This document shows, in pieces, positions 23,892 to 34,104 of a stretch of DNA of 64,000 bases. The first letter of the stretch is position 1, and each line of letters opens with the position of its first letter. The translations under genes were made by a program, and so were the position numbers. Origin of the DNA: Yponomeuta sedellus (lineage: Eukaryota > Arthropoda > Insecta > Lepidoptera > Yponomeutidae); assembly GCA_934045075.1 (NCBI GenBank), contig OW203725.1:20656214-20720213 (forward strand), read 5' to 3'. The notes beneath the pieces were generated by a model. The model did not search any database. It had not been told where the DNA came from and saw nothing but the letters and a program-made list of their open reading frames with translations.

Positions 23892-23923
23892 ATCAGGTTT
23901 ATCGTAGTTGATAATTCGATTAA

Positions 23924-24461
23924 GGGGCCTCTAGACGGGGGCTACACTTTTTGTGAAATATTTGGCTACACTATATCCCGAAAATACAAAAAAAAAAAAA
24001 CATTTTAATGCAGCACATGGCTGGAAAATATATATCCCGGCCATTACCGGCAACATTTCTACAACAGTATATGGCTCAATATTTTGTCTTTACACGGGCT
24101 ACATACATAAACACGAACGAACCAAAATAAAGAGAAACAAAACAAACACGAACATAGCTCTAGTCAAACAAATCGCAGCAAACTTCACTTCACGTAGCAT
24201 GAAAAAGGGACGCACTTAGGCCGTAAAGCGAGAAGGCTGAGAAAATATTGCAGTATTTTCGATTGCAAAGCGATCGTTCCGGCCATATGGCTGGGATACT
24301 AAAAATTCATCGGATACCCAAAAAATATGTCACAATATATCCCGGCCATACCAAAAATATTGCCAATAATTCATAGTCTAGCCGTAAATGATGGCTGATG
24401 CTACCGGCCACACATTTGCAGCTAAACATTTTCGTGAAAATATGGCCCGTCTAGAGGCCCC
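23924..24461. mobile_element. 538-bp non-autonomous DNA element with GGGGCCTCTAGACGGG termini
   Basis: The 16-bp terminal inverted repeats are perfect (23924-23939 and 24446-24461), with partial complementarity continuing inward. ATTA flanks the right end and ATTA(A) the left, suggesting a short target duplication. The interior has several CCGGCCAT/ATATCCCGGCCAT repeats and no transposase frame. It sits in the intron between the first two visible homeobox exons. Confidence 0.8.
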
Positions 24462-24580
24462 ATTACATTTTGTAGGAGTCTTTTTGTGAATCTGTAGGTT
24501 AATCGACTTTGCAATGAACATCGAGTTGTCATAGTAAACCATGAATTATGGTTCTATAAAACTGGCCCTTTCATAGAACA
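24462..24580. repeat. repeat shared with 14760-14950
   Basis: It shares GACTTTGCAATGAACAT and AAACCATGAATTATGGTT with the segment near 14800. The copy here lacks about 90 bp of the interior found there. Confidence 0.5.
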
Positions 24581-25175
24581 ACCAATTTTCAATGACCATC
24601 AGGACATTGAAATGCACGCCTCCTGGTAAAAAATATTAGTACACAAATCCATGTTTAGCACTGGGAAACGCTTGGGAAATAAACTCAAAAAAGTGCCAAA
24701 TAAACTCAACGTTTTCCATATTGAAACCAACCTTTTTTGTGCCATGTTTTATGCAATATCTGATCAGTGGACCCATCCTAACAACGTAACGACGAACAAT
24801 TTGTCGAGTTAACAACATTCAAACAATTCATCATTTTCTTGTTACAGAGAGGAGCTAGCAATGAAAATTGGGCTAACCGAAGCGAGGATACAGGTAACTT
24901 TCCAACAGTTTTATGGTTCCGTAGTTAACTATATTTCCCTCTGTGGGTCCATCTGTCTGTCTGTCTAAAGAAACCATATCAATCATATCGACAAAACGCT
25001 AGGATATTATTTTATGTAAGACAATAAGACTGAAGTGTATGTCGCAAATTTTAGACGCGTACAGTGAGAATTTAGTAAAGTTATCTAAGCCCTAAAAAAT
25101 CTCATGCAACTAAAGTTATTGTAAAATCCAAACACTAAGTGAGTGTTTCATAAAATACATATTTTAAATATCGAT
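24581..25175. other. al introns around the 46-bp exon
   Basis: Apart from the exon at 24848 this is plain intron with a CTGTCTGTCTGTCT tract near 24955. No other feature is seen. Confidence 0.5.
24848..24893 (+). CDS. al: aristaless-type homeobox gene, 46-bp exon, homeodomain residues 31-46
   Basis: This short exon is too small to appear as an open reading frame. It lies between a TTACAG acceptor (24847) and a CAG/GTAACT donor (24894). Its first base completes the split Arg31 codon of the previous exon. The remaining 45 bases read EELAMKIGLTEARIQ, which is helix 2 and the start of recognition helix 3. A 46-bp exon ending between homeodomain residues 46 and 47 is a recurrent structure of paired-class homeobox genes. 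Phase fits on both sides (2+1, then 0). The intron before it is 1,122 bp and holds two small DNA elements. Confidence 0.95.
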
Positions 25176-25179
25176 ATCA

Positions 25180-25510
25180 ACCCTTGTATGTCCCCACTGC
25201 TGGGGCACGGGTCTTTTTCTGCATCGGAGGAAGGTTGGGCCATACTCCACCACAGGGGCCAAGTCCGGGTTGGTGGAGGATTGTTAGACAGTGGCTGGCC
25301 TTACTGTCAGAAGTTATCAAGCCGCCCATAAGGCCTCTGACATGGCTTAACGACTGCCATTACATGGCAGCCGGCACCAACGTCTTAACGTGCCTTGCGA
25401 AGCACGGAAGCGCTTGGAAAAAATGCTACTAGCGGTAGTCACGGGACGGTCACCCATCCTGCACCTGACCGCGCCTGTTGTTCCTATCCCTGCTGCCGCC
25501 TAGGCCACGA
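25180..25510 (-). mobile_element. 5S-rRNA-like SINE (family C), near full length
   Basis: Read on the minus strand it begins with GGCGCGGTCAGGTGCAGGAT and GGGTGACCGTCCCGTGAC. These align with the 3' half of 5S rRNA (GGCGCGGTTAGTACTTAGAT, GGGGGACCGC). It continues through CAGAGGCCTTATGGGCGGCT and CTCCACCAACCCGGACTTGG, and ends at GTGGGGACATACAAGGGTTG. It is intronic and antisense to al. Confidence 0.75.
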
Positions 25511-26590
25511 GCGCTTCGCATTTTAGGAATATATTAAACAAAATACAAAAAATGTATACAATAAACTTTATTACCATAAAAGTGTACAAAGGTTGTGCCT
25601 GATCCCCAAATTAGAATACTCTGTATTATTGGTACCCAGACCTCCGCACAGAAGTGACAATAACCCATGATTATAACCCAGTATTCCTCATTTCAATGGA
25701 CTACCCTCACTTACTGACAATATACAATGAAAGAAAGCTACTTAATCCATTCTATTATCCTCCACTTTGGTAACTCTACTGTAGTTTTTTCTTAATAATG
25801 ACCTAGAGTGGATAATCAAGTCACTCATTAGTGATCGCAAACGTTTTATTTGCAGTGCAATCGATATGATTGTCTCGAATACAGTTTAATCGAGAGTCAA
25901 TATCAACGAGAATTTATTAGAAGTTTAACTCAGTCGTAATCTTTTAAACAACGCTCACAATTTTTGGCTATCTGCTTTTATAATAACATGAATGTGGTTG
26001 TAGGAAATATTAATTAATAAAAATATTTATTAAATTGAAATTAAAGTCTTAAGAAGAAGGCCTTGCCCAGCATAATGATAATATATTAATCATATCTACT
26101 AAGTAAAATAAGAAATATTTAAGAAAGGGGATGGTCAGTTTTAACATTTCAGTCATTTCAACGCACGGTAAACTAAAAAAATGCTGATTATAACAAATCA
26201 CCTGGCTTTAAATTTTGTAGCAGGTGTGATTTGTCGCCTTTGAGTATATATACAATTAGCTACGTTAATTAGTGGAAATTGGCATTATATATGCAAATAC
26301 TTATTAGTGACTCGCAGTTATTGATGTACCGTGCCCAATAATGGTACTGATAGGCCTGGTCATAACAATAACAGCAATAAACCCGCACTAGTGCAATTTT
26401 TCGTTTAGTTGATTAGGCTCGTAAAGTAGATATCAATATAAGTAAACATGATGTATTATATTTTAATGTTACAGTAATTTTTTTGGACAATACCTATCTA
26501 AATATCTATCTAGACTGACACCCAAAATATACATACACATAAAATACAAGAAAAAGACAAGAGTCCATTCACCTAGATACACGAGCATTA
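25511..26590. other. al intron 2, 5' part, no gene
   Basis: AT-rich intronic sequence between a 5S-like SINE and the LINE. No coding exon, RNA gene or recognised repeat is seen. Confidence 0.5.
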
Positions 26591-26618
26591 GCAATATTTA
26601 TAATTTATAATTTCAATA

Positions 26619-26663
26619 GTTTATAATTTCAGTGATTTGACTACAATCACTGAAATTATAAAC
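26619..26663. repeat. perfect inverted repeat at LINE 5' junction
   Basis: Arms GTTTATAATTTCAGTGAT and its exact complement are separated by nine bases. The right arm is the first stretch of the LINE open frame (codons ITEIIN). Confidence 0.9.
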
Positions 26664-28163
26664 AGATCCATTACCACATCTACTTTCCCAGACTACTGGA
26701 AGACGGCTGTTGTCCGACCAATTCCTAAAATATCCAACCCTGTTGAAGTTTCTGACCTCCGACCGATTAGCTTATTGCCTGTAGTATCTAAAATTTTGGA
26801 AAAAGTTATATACGATCAGGTAGTCCGCTACTGCGAGGAGAACTGTATCCTTCCAAAAACCCAATCAGGTTTCAGGAAAAGTCATAGTACAGGGACTGCT
26901 CTGCTGGACGTCGTAGATAATATTTTATATGCTCAGGACTCAGGAAGTGGAAGCATTTTAACTTTATTGGATTTTTCACGTGCTTTTGACTCGATAAATA
27001 CGGATCTTCTATTGTCAAAATTATCCTATTATGGTTTTGACTCGGATAGCGTCAAGTGGTTCAAAAGCTACTTAACAGATCGTAGGCAGCGAGTAATCCT
27101 ACATAAGTCAGATGGTACTACGAAAATATCCGAGGATAAGGCCGTAGATCGCGGAATTCCCCAAGGTTCTATTATAGGGCCTTTGCTTTTCATTATCTAT
27201 ACCTCAGACATAACCGACTGCATTAAAAACTGCAAGTATCATATATATGCAGATGATTTGCAAGTGTATACGAAATTAATTCCATCAGAGGCTGATGCTT
27301 GTGTACTGCGTCTGAATGAAGACCTCGAAAGAGTTGCACTGTGGGCCGAAAGAAACTGCCTCGTACTTAATCCGAAAAAGTCCAAATATATGATATTAGG
27401 CTCAAAAAATCAAATTGACAAATTAGAAAAATGCAATATTCGTATACAGTTAAATGGAAATGACATTGAACGTGTTATGGAAGCACGTAATCTGGGTGTT
27501 TTAATGGACGGTGAATTACACTTTGAGCACCATATTCAGGAAGTGGTTAGAAATTGTTTTTATCGGCTGAAGACACTTTATCGTATTCGAGGTTTTATTA
27601 GTGAAACGCTCCGCATAAGGCTATGTGAGACCTTAGTTTTGTCTAAATTAAATTACTGCGCCACCGCGTATGGTCCCTGTTTACTAAAACGGACTCAAAA
27701 TCTGATCCAACGGGTGCAGAACGCCTGTGCTCGTTACTGTTTCCATGTTCCGCCTCGCTTTCATGTGACTCCCTTCCTTAACGGCGCGAACATACTAAAG
27801 ATGGAAGCGAGACAAAACCTTCATTTAGCAACACTATTGTTCGGCATCATAAAAACATGCACGCCTCCCTATCTGTACGAAAAACTTACCTGGAGACACT
27901 CGCGTCGAGCAGAAGGGGTGAGAACAGTTTCTGCATTGCTCAGTGTACCAAAACATAGGACAGCGGCCTTTCGTGGCAGTTTTAGGTACGCAGCAACCAA
28001 ATGCTGGAACAATATACCACCGCCACTACGCAACAGTAAAAACAGAACAATCTTCAAGCACCACTACAAAGAATATCTGATTCAAATACAAAAATCAAAA
28101 TATAGTTGCAACGTACGCGTACCTCTAAGCGTAGCTGGTCCTTCTATAACTCGTTTGCACTAG
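26637..28163 (+). CDS. reverse transcriptase ORF of truncated LINE
   Basis: This frame of 508 codons has no in-frame stop or frameshift. Reverse transcriptase blocks occur in the expected order: LRPISLLPVVSKILEKVI (residues 41-58), QSGFRKSHSTGTALLD (76-91), LLDFSRAFDSI with catalytic Asp112 (110-120), GIPQGSIIGPLLF (173-185), YADDLQVY with the catalytic Asp pair (204-211), NPKKSKYMILG (245-255) and RNLGVLMD (284-291). The C-terminal part has the FRYAATKCWNNIPPPLR pattern of CR1/Rex/Jockey-type ORF2. There is no ATG at the left edge; the frame simply begins at the truncation (TTG at 26637), so it is a fragment and not an expressed gene. The intact frame suggests fairly recent insertion. It would supply cDNA synthesis in a complete element, and here it lacks the endonuclease. 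Confidence 0.9.
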   Translation: MTTITEIINRSITTSTFPDYWKTAVVRPIPKISNPVEVSDLRPISLLPVVSKILEKVIYDQVVRYCEENCILPKTQSGFRKSHSTGTALLDVVDNILYAQDSGSGSILTLLDFSRAFDSINTDLLLSKLSYYGFDSDSVKWFKSYLTDRRQRVILHKSDGTTKISEDKAVDRGIPQGSIIGPLLFIIYTSDITDCIKNCKYHIYADDLQVYTKLIPSEADACVLRLNEDLERVALWAERNCLVLNPKKSKYMILGSKNQIDKLEKCNIRIQLNGNDIERVMEARNLGVLMDGELHFEHHIQEVVRNCFYRLKTLYRIRGFISETLRIRLCETLVLSKLNYCATAYGPCLLKRTQNLIQRVQNACARYCFHVPPRFHVTPFLNGANILKMEARQNLHLATLLFGIIKTCTPPYLYEKLTWRHSRRAEGVRTVSALLSVPKHRTAAFRGSFRYAATKCWNNIPPPLRNSKNRTIFKHHYKEYLIQIQKSKYSCNVRVPLSVAGPSITRLH

Positions 28164-28674
28164 GTAGATATTCCTCGATGAATCGGCGACTGCGCCTACC
28201 GCACCGGCAAAATACAAATCACCTCTCATTATATTTGCTTGCTTCACAATTATTCACCCAGTTATTTATTTATTGCATACCCACACACACACACTTTGTT
28301 ACATTATATCGCAGTACACTTTACATACCAACTATTAGGCATGCATTTATTTGATTTTCTTTCTGTTTTGTAAGTATTCAATAATTTTTGTCTTTTTTTT
28401 ATTTTCACAAACACGCGACTAACTCGCAACATGGTCTCGACAGAATATCAGCGTTGTGGTTAGATACCTCGGTGGCTGCTACAACACATGCTGAGTCGGG
28501 AACCATTTTAGGGGCTCAATACTTTAAAACTTTAAATAAATTACTTCTACTAGGTCTACATATTTTTCTGTGCTGTTCTATTCAATTGTTTTTTTTTGTG
28601 TTTTGTTAAGATTTGCGTTTTGTATGTTTTTTGATACCGTTTGGTTTTGTTTTTGAAGTATTGTACCTTTAAAT

Positions 28675-28680
<6 letters not shown>

Positions 28681-28713
<33 letters not shown>
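28681..28713. repeat. TC microsatellite at LINE 3' end
   Basis: An uninterrupted TC run directly after AAATAAATTG, probably the element's tail. Confidence 0.85.
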
Positions 28714-28717
<4 letters not shown>

Positions 28718-28829
28718 ATTCCCGGGCACTGTACATTAATAAATACAGGCAAAAGTCACAAGTGGCGAACTCTGGTACTAATTAAACTTCTGTTATTACA
28801 TAGGTACAATCCGTCGGTACGATAGAGTA

Positions 28830-29110
28830 ATTGAGCGATGAACAATGGTGGTTTTCTCGGAAACGTCTCGGGCCATTCTCGGCAAGAGAAATTATACTCC
28901 CGGTAGTTCGCTCAAATTAAATTATTGGGACTGGTTCAATGGCGCGTTTGCTATGCGAGCAAGAAACGAGGTGAACTTTGGTTTAATGACTGATACAATG
29001 TGGCATGTGGCTGCAGCCTGTGCGAAGCGAATTTATTGTTTTATTCGAGCGTTGTACAGTCACACGGAGAAGTTACTTAAAATCATCGGACGATTAAGGT
29101 TTTTTTTTTA
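28830..29110. other. non-repetitive al intron segment, possible regulatory DNA
   Basis: This moderately GC-balanced intronic stretch does not resemble the repeats in the window. It contains CAAATTAAATTATTGG and GGTTTAATGACTG, which are homeodomain-type TAAT contexts. No frame is convincing as an exon. A regulatory role is only inferred from position and lack of repeats. Confidence 0.2.
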
Positions 29111-29375
29111 TTAAAGGGACATAAGGGTAATGAAATTAAAAGGACCAAAATCACAAAAACCTGGGAGGTTTATGCGTGATTGTCTGAGTACACTCTATAC
29201 AATACACAACAGTTTATATTACATAGTATGGTAATAAACATCAAGTTGATTAACTTAATCCCGGATTCACTTACTTGCTTAAGTAAGTGAATCTGGAATC
29301 AAGCTGATAATATTACTTGCTCATACATTGCAATATTGCACATAAGTTAGTTACGACAGAGACTTTCCGCACTTA

Positions 29376-29512
29376 GGACCGGTTTCTGAATTAAGTATTT
29401 CACTAAGTAAATAGTTAAGTAACGTTCTGTCACGCTCTTTTCTGGGAAATGCGAAGAGACAGCACTACAGTTAACTATTTACTTAGCGAAATTTTCAATT
29501 CGGAAATTGGCC
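29376..29512. mobile_element. 137-bp MITE, GGCCAGTTTCTGAATTG family
   Basis: Same length and internal sequence as the copy at 34579 (GTTAAGTAACGTTCTGTCAC inside). Ends are GGACCGGTTTCTGAATTA and CAATTCGGAAATTGGCC. It lies in the large al intron. Confidence 0.8.
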
Positions 29513-29519
29513 TTTTGTC

Positions 29520-29695
29520 TCATAAGATAAGAATATTCTTTATTGTACACCAGGAAAAAGCAAACAAAAAATAACTATAAAAAAAAAACAAAGATACAGT
29601 ACAATTGGCGGCCTTATTGCTTAGAGCAATTTCTTCCAGACAACCTACGATGGAGAGTTGCTGAAGGAAAAGTGAGACGGGTAGTATATAGTTGG
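29520..29695 (-). repeat. LINE 3' end with AAGGCCGCCAA motif
   Basis: Minus strand: ACTCTCCATCGTAGGTTGTC, GCAATAAGGCCGCCAATTGT, GTACAATAAAGAATATTCTT. Confidence 0.65.
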
Positions 29696-29711
29696 GTACT
29701 TACGTAGCAAG

Positions 29712-29892
29712 CGCTCGGTATTTGTACACTTCAAACACTAAGGTATCCTCATGATGTTTTCCTTCACGGTTAGCGAGTGGTATTGGTACTGTAAGTTCAC
29801 AGGTACATAACTTAGAAAACAAAGTCATTGGTACATGTCGGGACTAGAATCCTCGACCTCCCGATTGAGAAGGCGCTCTGCTACCACCGCTT
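29712..29892 (-). mobile_element. family B SINE in al intron
   Basis: Minus strand: GCGGTGGTAGCAGAGCGCCT, AATCGGGAGGTCGAGGATTC, TAACCGTGAAGGAAAACATC. Confidence 0.65.
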
Positions 29893-29989
29893 TATACGAT
29901 GATTTTATACGATGTGTTATTAACATGGCGCACAACTTGAAAACAGTACTGATAAATAAATTAACCACTTCGAATCAGCAAAAGTTTAA

Positions 29990-30135
29990 AATTCGATCCC
30001 CAACCCGCATGCCCAGCGTGGGGATTATGAGCATTACCCCCAATGATTGCACAACCTTGCGCTATGGCGCTCATTAGGGGAGGGCTATGTCCAGCAGTGG
30101 ACTAATATACCCTGAAGAAGAAGAAGAAGATATTT
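29990..30135 (+). mobile_element. SINE-like element with the LINE GAAGAAG tail
   Basis: CCAACCCGCATGCCCAGCGT, GGGGATTATGAGCATTACCC and CAACCTTGCGCTATGGCGCT are followed by the LINE-type tail (GGGCTATGTCCAGCAGTGGA, then GAAGAAGAAGAAGAAG). The upstream part is not LINE coding. A longer copy in the other orientation is at 36295. Confidence 0.6.
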
Positions 30136-30181
30136 CCACCCAATACAATTACAATGTTGAAACTTTATTTGGTTTATTTCA

Positions 30182-30350
30182 CTGTTTCGTTGGTCTAGCG
30201 GTATCACATTGATTACCATGCTGAAGATCGTGGGTTCGATCCCCACATTTGTACAAATGGCCTCAGTCTGGGAGTATTTCCATATAGTCTGGTTACCATA
30301 GCACAGAGTATTATAGTTTGGGACCAGGACAAATGTTTGAGCTGTATTGA
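30182..30350 (+). mobile_element. tRNA-headed SINE, family D, in al intron
   Basis: TTCGTTGGTCTAGCGGTATC, TCGTGGGTTCGATCCCCAC, GCCTCAGTCTGGGAGTATTT, AGTTTGGGACCAGGAC. Confidence 0.6.
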
Positions 30351-30599
30351 AGTTATTTATTTATATGAGAAATAAAAGAAAGGCAACAATTTGAAGAAGT
30401 TTAACTATTGTTTAATTTTGTAGTATCCGTATTTCAATTACACGTTCTATTACGCGGTTCAAAAGGGCTTCTATAATATTGTTGAATATTATTTCATTAT
30501 GTAGATGACAATGATGTCTGGAGTCAAAGCCAGCATAATACATGAGTTCTATACTTTAAAAGTCCTTAATTAACATAGTTTACAAAATTATTAAAAACA

Positions 30600-31100
30600 T
30601 AAAACTCACACATAGTCCTGGCTTTAATTCTTTTAAGCCTCAATAAGTAATGAGTTGTTTCACAACCCGCGCTTCACACATCTGCCATAGATGCCTATAT
30701 CCAATTAGCGGACAAAATAATGCTAGTTCGAAGCTAGCCCCGCTTAAACGTTGCGCAGTCATTAGTTTAACTAGATGGTAACGCTATTGCAGTCCACACC
30801 TGACTCCCGCAAGCTTGCCTTTCCTTTTTTTGCAAAGTTCCTGCCTGATGCACGCCTGGACACGTAACAATTCAAATTGCATTACAAACTGTGCTTTGAT
30901 GCAAATTAGACCTTGTTGCATCGCTTTCTCGCGGCAAAGTCCCTTGGTCTGTCCATCGGTGCGGTCAGGAAAAATGCATCCGAAAGTACAGAACTCGCAA
31001 AGCGAAAATAGGCGCATACTCGCATGGTTATTCGCCGTCAGAATTTTTCTGTCGATTGATAAAACAGTTTACCTCTCAAAATAAAGAAAAAAACTATAAT
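30600..31100. other. non-repetitive al intron segment, possible regulatory DNA
   Basis: About 500 bp with balanced composition and no similarity to the repeat families here. It includes CCAATTAGCGG, GTCATTAGTTTAAC and GCAAATTAG (TAAT-core sites). Short open frames exist on both strands but show no domain or splice logic. It is a candidate conserved non-coding element, unproven. Confidence 0.22.
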
Positions 31101-31890
31101 AACTTTTTACTAAGTAGGTACCTGGTACTGGCATAATACCAGCCGCTGGAGTAGCTCGCTTCTTCAGCACATGCTGAGTCAGTACCAATTTGCACTTGCC
31201 ACACCCACCCACAGAAATGATGTCTCATATCTTTCGTTATGATGCAGGTACATGCCGTACCTTGCATCCTTGTATGTTGGAATGTTAGATTTATTATTAT
31301 TGTTGTGTAATTGTGTCTACTCTGCTTATGCTGTTTGTTTTTGTACTTTTATGAATGTGTGTGGAAGTGTAAATAAATAATATATCATATCATAATACAA
31401 TTCCAATAATAAGTGACCTTCGGGCCGTTTACATACAACCTCCGCTGCACTCTGCGTCGTCCAGCAGACTATGTATGGATAGAACTTGTATAACTAGGCC
31501 GCACAGTCATCATATTTTATGGACGAAACATTTGAGTATTGGGAATTAATAAAATGGTCAATTTAAGCAATAAAAAATCAGCGAAAATATAATTCGATCA
31601 GCTAACAAATACAACCATGGTCACCATGTAGGTACGATACAGTACAGCAAGAAGTTGCATGGCACATAATAAGTAGGTTATTTTTTTACGATAAATAGTT
31701 GTCCCTTGTTATATTTTACTATGCATCTTTACCTAGAACTGGAATGATGTATCAGTATCGATTTTTATCATTGTTACATTCCACTTATTTTTTTTTGCGA
31801 CCCAAACACACCATATTATGTAAATCGTCACAACAGCTGGTCAGCAAATAAATCAAACGTGGTCAGTAAACTAGTTGAATACTATTTCGA
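31100..31890. other. al intron 2, middle part
   Basis: AT-rich intron with a degenerate retroelement-like tail near 31260-31395 (AAATAAATAATATATCATAT). No gene is seen. Confidence 0.4.
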
Positions 31891-31894
31891 AGTT

Positions 31895-32205
31895 GTAATT
31901 CACTGCTGATCAGTTTGGCAGTTTCAGCTGTTCAATTTGTAGTATACTGCTGATTGATCAATTGGGAATTTTCTGCTGAATCATTTGTAGTTTAGTGCTG
32001 ATCAATTTTGTAATTTACTGCTGATCAATTTGCAATTTACATCTGATCAATTTCTAATATGCTTATTATGCTGATCAATTTGTAATTTAATCCTAAACAA
32101 TTTTCTACTGCTCAATTTTCAACGCCGACTACTAGTTGCTGCTCAAAACACTTTTATTGCTGGCAGAAAAGATTTTATTGGTGACCAAACAGTATTTTTG
32201 CTGAC
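31895..32205. repeat. degenerate tandem repeat of a TGCTGATCAATTTGTAATTTA-like unit
   Basis: At least seven spaced copies of CTGATCAATTTGTAATTT variants, with spacing of about 25-35 bp, occur from 31900 to 32110. They fade into GCTGCTCA/GCTGACC variants up to 32205. No frame is maintained. It lies in the large al intron. Confidence 0.7.
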
Positions 32206-32640
32206 CGTTTTAATGGTACTGAAAACTTATGTACCTACTTAGATTTTTCATATTTTCTGAGTTTTTATAACTATAGATATTATAAATGAAAAGTTTGTAC
32301 AAAGAAAGACATTTATTATACCAACAAGACACATCACAGAAACAAAATAACCAGGCAAATTGACACAACATGAACACAACAGAAATAAACGAAATAATAC
32401 ACAATAAACGAAACAAAAAAAATGTTTATTCTATAAAAGGTACATGCAAACTTTTACAAACAATCGTTTCCGCCAAACTAAATGATAGTTTGTGGGCAGA
32501 CTTCCTCTCACTTTAAAACTGAGTTACAATTCATTTATAATGCATAATTCTCTCCATGCATGATTTAATTCATATCATGTTCTATCTATGTAACGAATAT
32601 CTTCTAAATTTGTTCAACAGACATCGCGTTATAAACATAC
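32206..32640. other. al intron 2, no feature
   Basis: AT-rich sequence with short spurious frames only. Confidence 0.4.
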
Positions 32641-32649
32641 AAATATTAT

Positions 32650-32836
32650 ATAGTTATATATTAAACGGGTCAAATCGCGATTATTTATTAGGTAAAACGT
32701 AATTACCTTATTTCCCGACGTTTCGGCAGCGTTACAGTTGCCGTGGTCTCGGTGCCGTGGTCTCGGGTAGGGAAATAAGGTAATTACGTTTTACCTAATA
32801 AATAATCGCGATTTGACCCGTTTAATATATAACTAT
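32650..32836. repeat. foldback element with GACGTTTCGGC core
   Basis: Outer arms of about 70 bp (ATAGTTATATATTAAACGGG onward) are almost perfectly complementary to 32770-32836. The centre holds CCGACGTTTCGGCAGCG and two copies of GCCGTGGTCTCGG. The right arm lacks the complement of the CCGACGTTTCGG block, so the palindrome is asymmetric. It is related to the elements at 1827, 37636 and 52617. Confidence 0.8.
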
Positions 32837-32839
32837 GTG

Positions 32840-33888
32840 TGAGTATCGCGAATCGAAGTAAAAGTTTGTATGTTTGTAGCAAACTATACATACGAAATCG
32901 CAGGTCGGACAGGTAATTCATCTACATCCAGCGCATTATTTCTCTCTATAATCTGAAGCCGCTTCTGTGCGCTCTTGGTGGAAACGCCGAATTGCGAAAC
33001 ACGTTTATTTTTTGCAAACGGTCATTTATCATAAGTAAATTAATTTAAATTGCCTTAATGTTAATATCTTACATAATGACTCTTGTATTTATTTAGTTTT
33101 TTTTTTGCGGGCCGCGCTCAAGGCAGCCAAATAAAGTAATTTAAATTCTGCCTGCCTCTTCGCTTTCATCGTTATGGGTTTACAATACAGTTATGTCTTG
33201 GCTAAAGTACTTTACGGACAAAGAAATACTTATTTTTTCCGGTACAACTGGTTACTGTCAAGTTACACGAATACATCTTTTTGAACGAGACATTCAATAA
33301 ACGAATTATCAATCCACAAATTTACATAATTACCATTTTTGTTCAATACTCTTACTTAGGCACACCTTCAATTAAATTTTTGGCAAAATGGCAACCAGCC
33401 GTTGTCGACCTTTGATGATCTGGTTGTGGGGTCCGTCCGTCAAACTGTCATGGAAGAAAGTTATAAATACACCAACATTATTCTCTCTTTTATTTCAAAA
33501 GCACATTTCAAATGAGTTTTTGGAACATGTACAGATTTTGTTCATTGTTATATTACTGGCATACTGTACTGGGATTCGGGATACTTAGAGTTCACATAAC
33601 GTTGATATAATTAATTTGAGGGATCAAATAAATCTGAGCTTTCTGCAAAACTGACAGCTCTATAATGACACAAACAAAGTTTGTCGCTATTGAAGCCCGT
33701 CTTATGGTCGCTATAGTTACATCTCTAATCACATTACGGATTGTTATTCACCCTACTGCCGTACCAGAAATAACATATCCTACGTTTACTCCCAAACTCG
33801 CGTGGAACAATTTAGCAGCAACTTTGCAGACGAATAGACCCACAACACCGAAATCAAGCACTGACCTTAGCTTTTCTTGGCCCCGCAG
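32840..33888. other. al intron 2, 3' part
   Basis: AT-rich intron up to the acceptor at 33888. The longer frame that begins at 33665 reads out of phase through the homeobox exon and is not a gene. Confidence 0.5.
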
Positions 33889-34079
33889 GTGTGGTTCCAG
33901 AACCGGCGCGCGAAGTGGCGCAAGCAGGAGAAGGTGGGCCCCCAGGCGCACCCTTACAACCCGTACCTGGGCGGCGGGGCGGCCCCCGCTGCCGTCGTCG
34001 CGTCCATGCCGAACCCCTTCACTCAGCTCGGGTTCGGTTTCCGGAAGCCATTCGACGCCAACGCACTGGCTTCCTTTAG
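33889..34079 (+). CDS. al: aristaless-type homeobox gene, exon with homeodomain residues 47-60 and post-homeodomain block
   Basis: The exon starts after CCCCGCAG (33888) in phase 0. It reads [14 protein letters not shown], completing a 60-residue homeodomain with Gln50, then [16 protein letters not shown], an Ala-rich stretch, and [20 protein letters not shown]. The donor is TTTAG/GTAAGA, leaving two bases of an Arg codon. The blocks GPQxHPYNPYL and NPFTxLGFxxRKPFDA are shared with Drosophila Al as I remember it. They separate this gene from other Q50 paired-like genes such as Rx, otp and hbn. Longer open frames over the same DNA on either strand are shadows caused by high GC. The intron upstream is about 9.0 kb. 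Confidence 0.94.
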
Positions 34080-34104
34080 GTAAGAAACATTTACTGACTT
34101 CTAT

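Larger units (their letters stand above)
26599..28713 (+). mobile_element. 5'-truncated non-LTR retrotransposon (CR1/Jockey-like) in al intron
   Basis: The element carries one long reverse transcriptase frame (next entry), then about 500 bp of 3' DNA ending AAATAAATTG and a (TC)n tract at 28681-28713. The heptamer CAATATT occurs at 26592-26598 and again immediately after the tail at 28714-28720 and may be a target-site duplication. The endonuclease half is missing. The 5' junction is a perfect 18-bp inverted repeat (26619-26636 and 26646-26663, 9-nt spacer), as if the first bases of the truncated copy had been copied back on themselves. It sits in the same orientation as al, in the 9-kb intron. 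The clade is inferred from motif style only. Confidence 0.8.
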
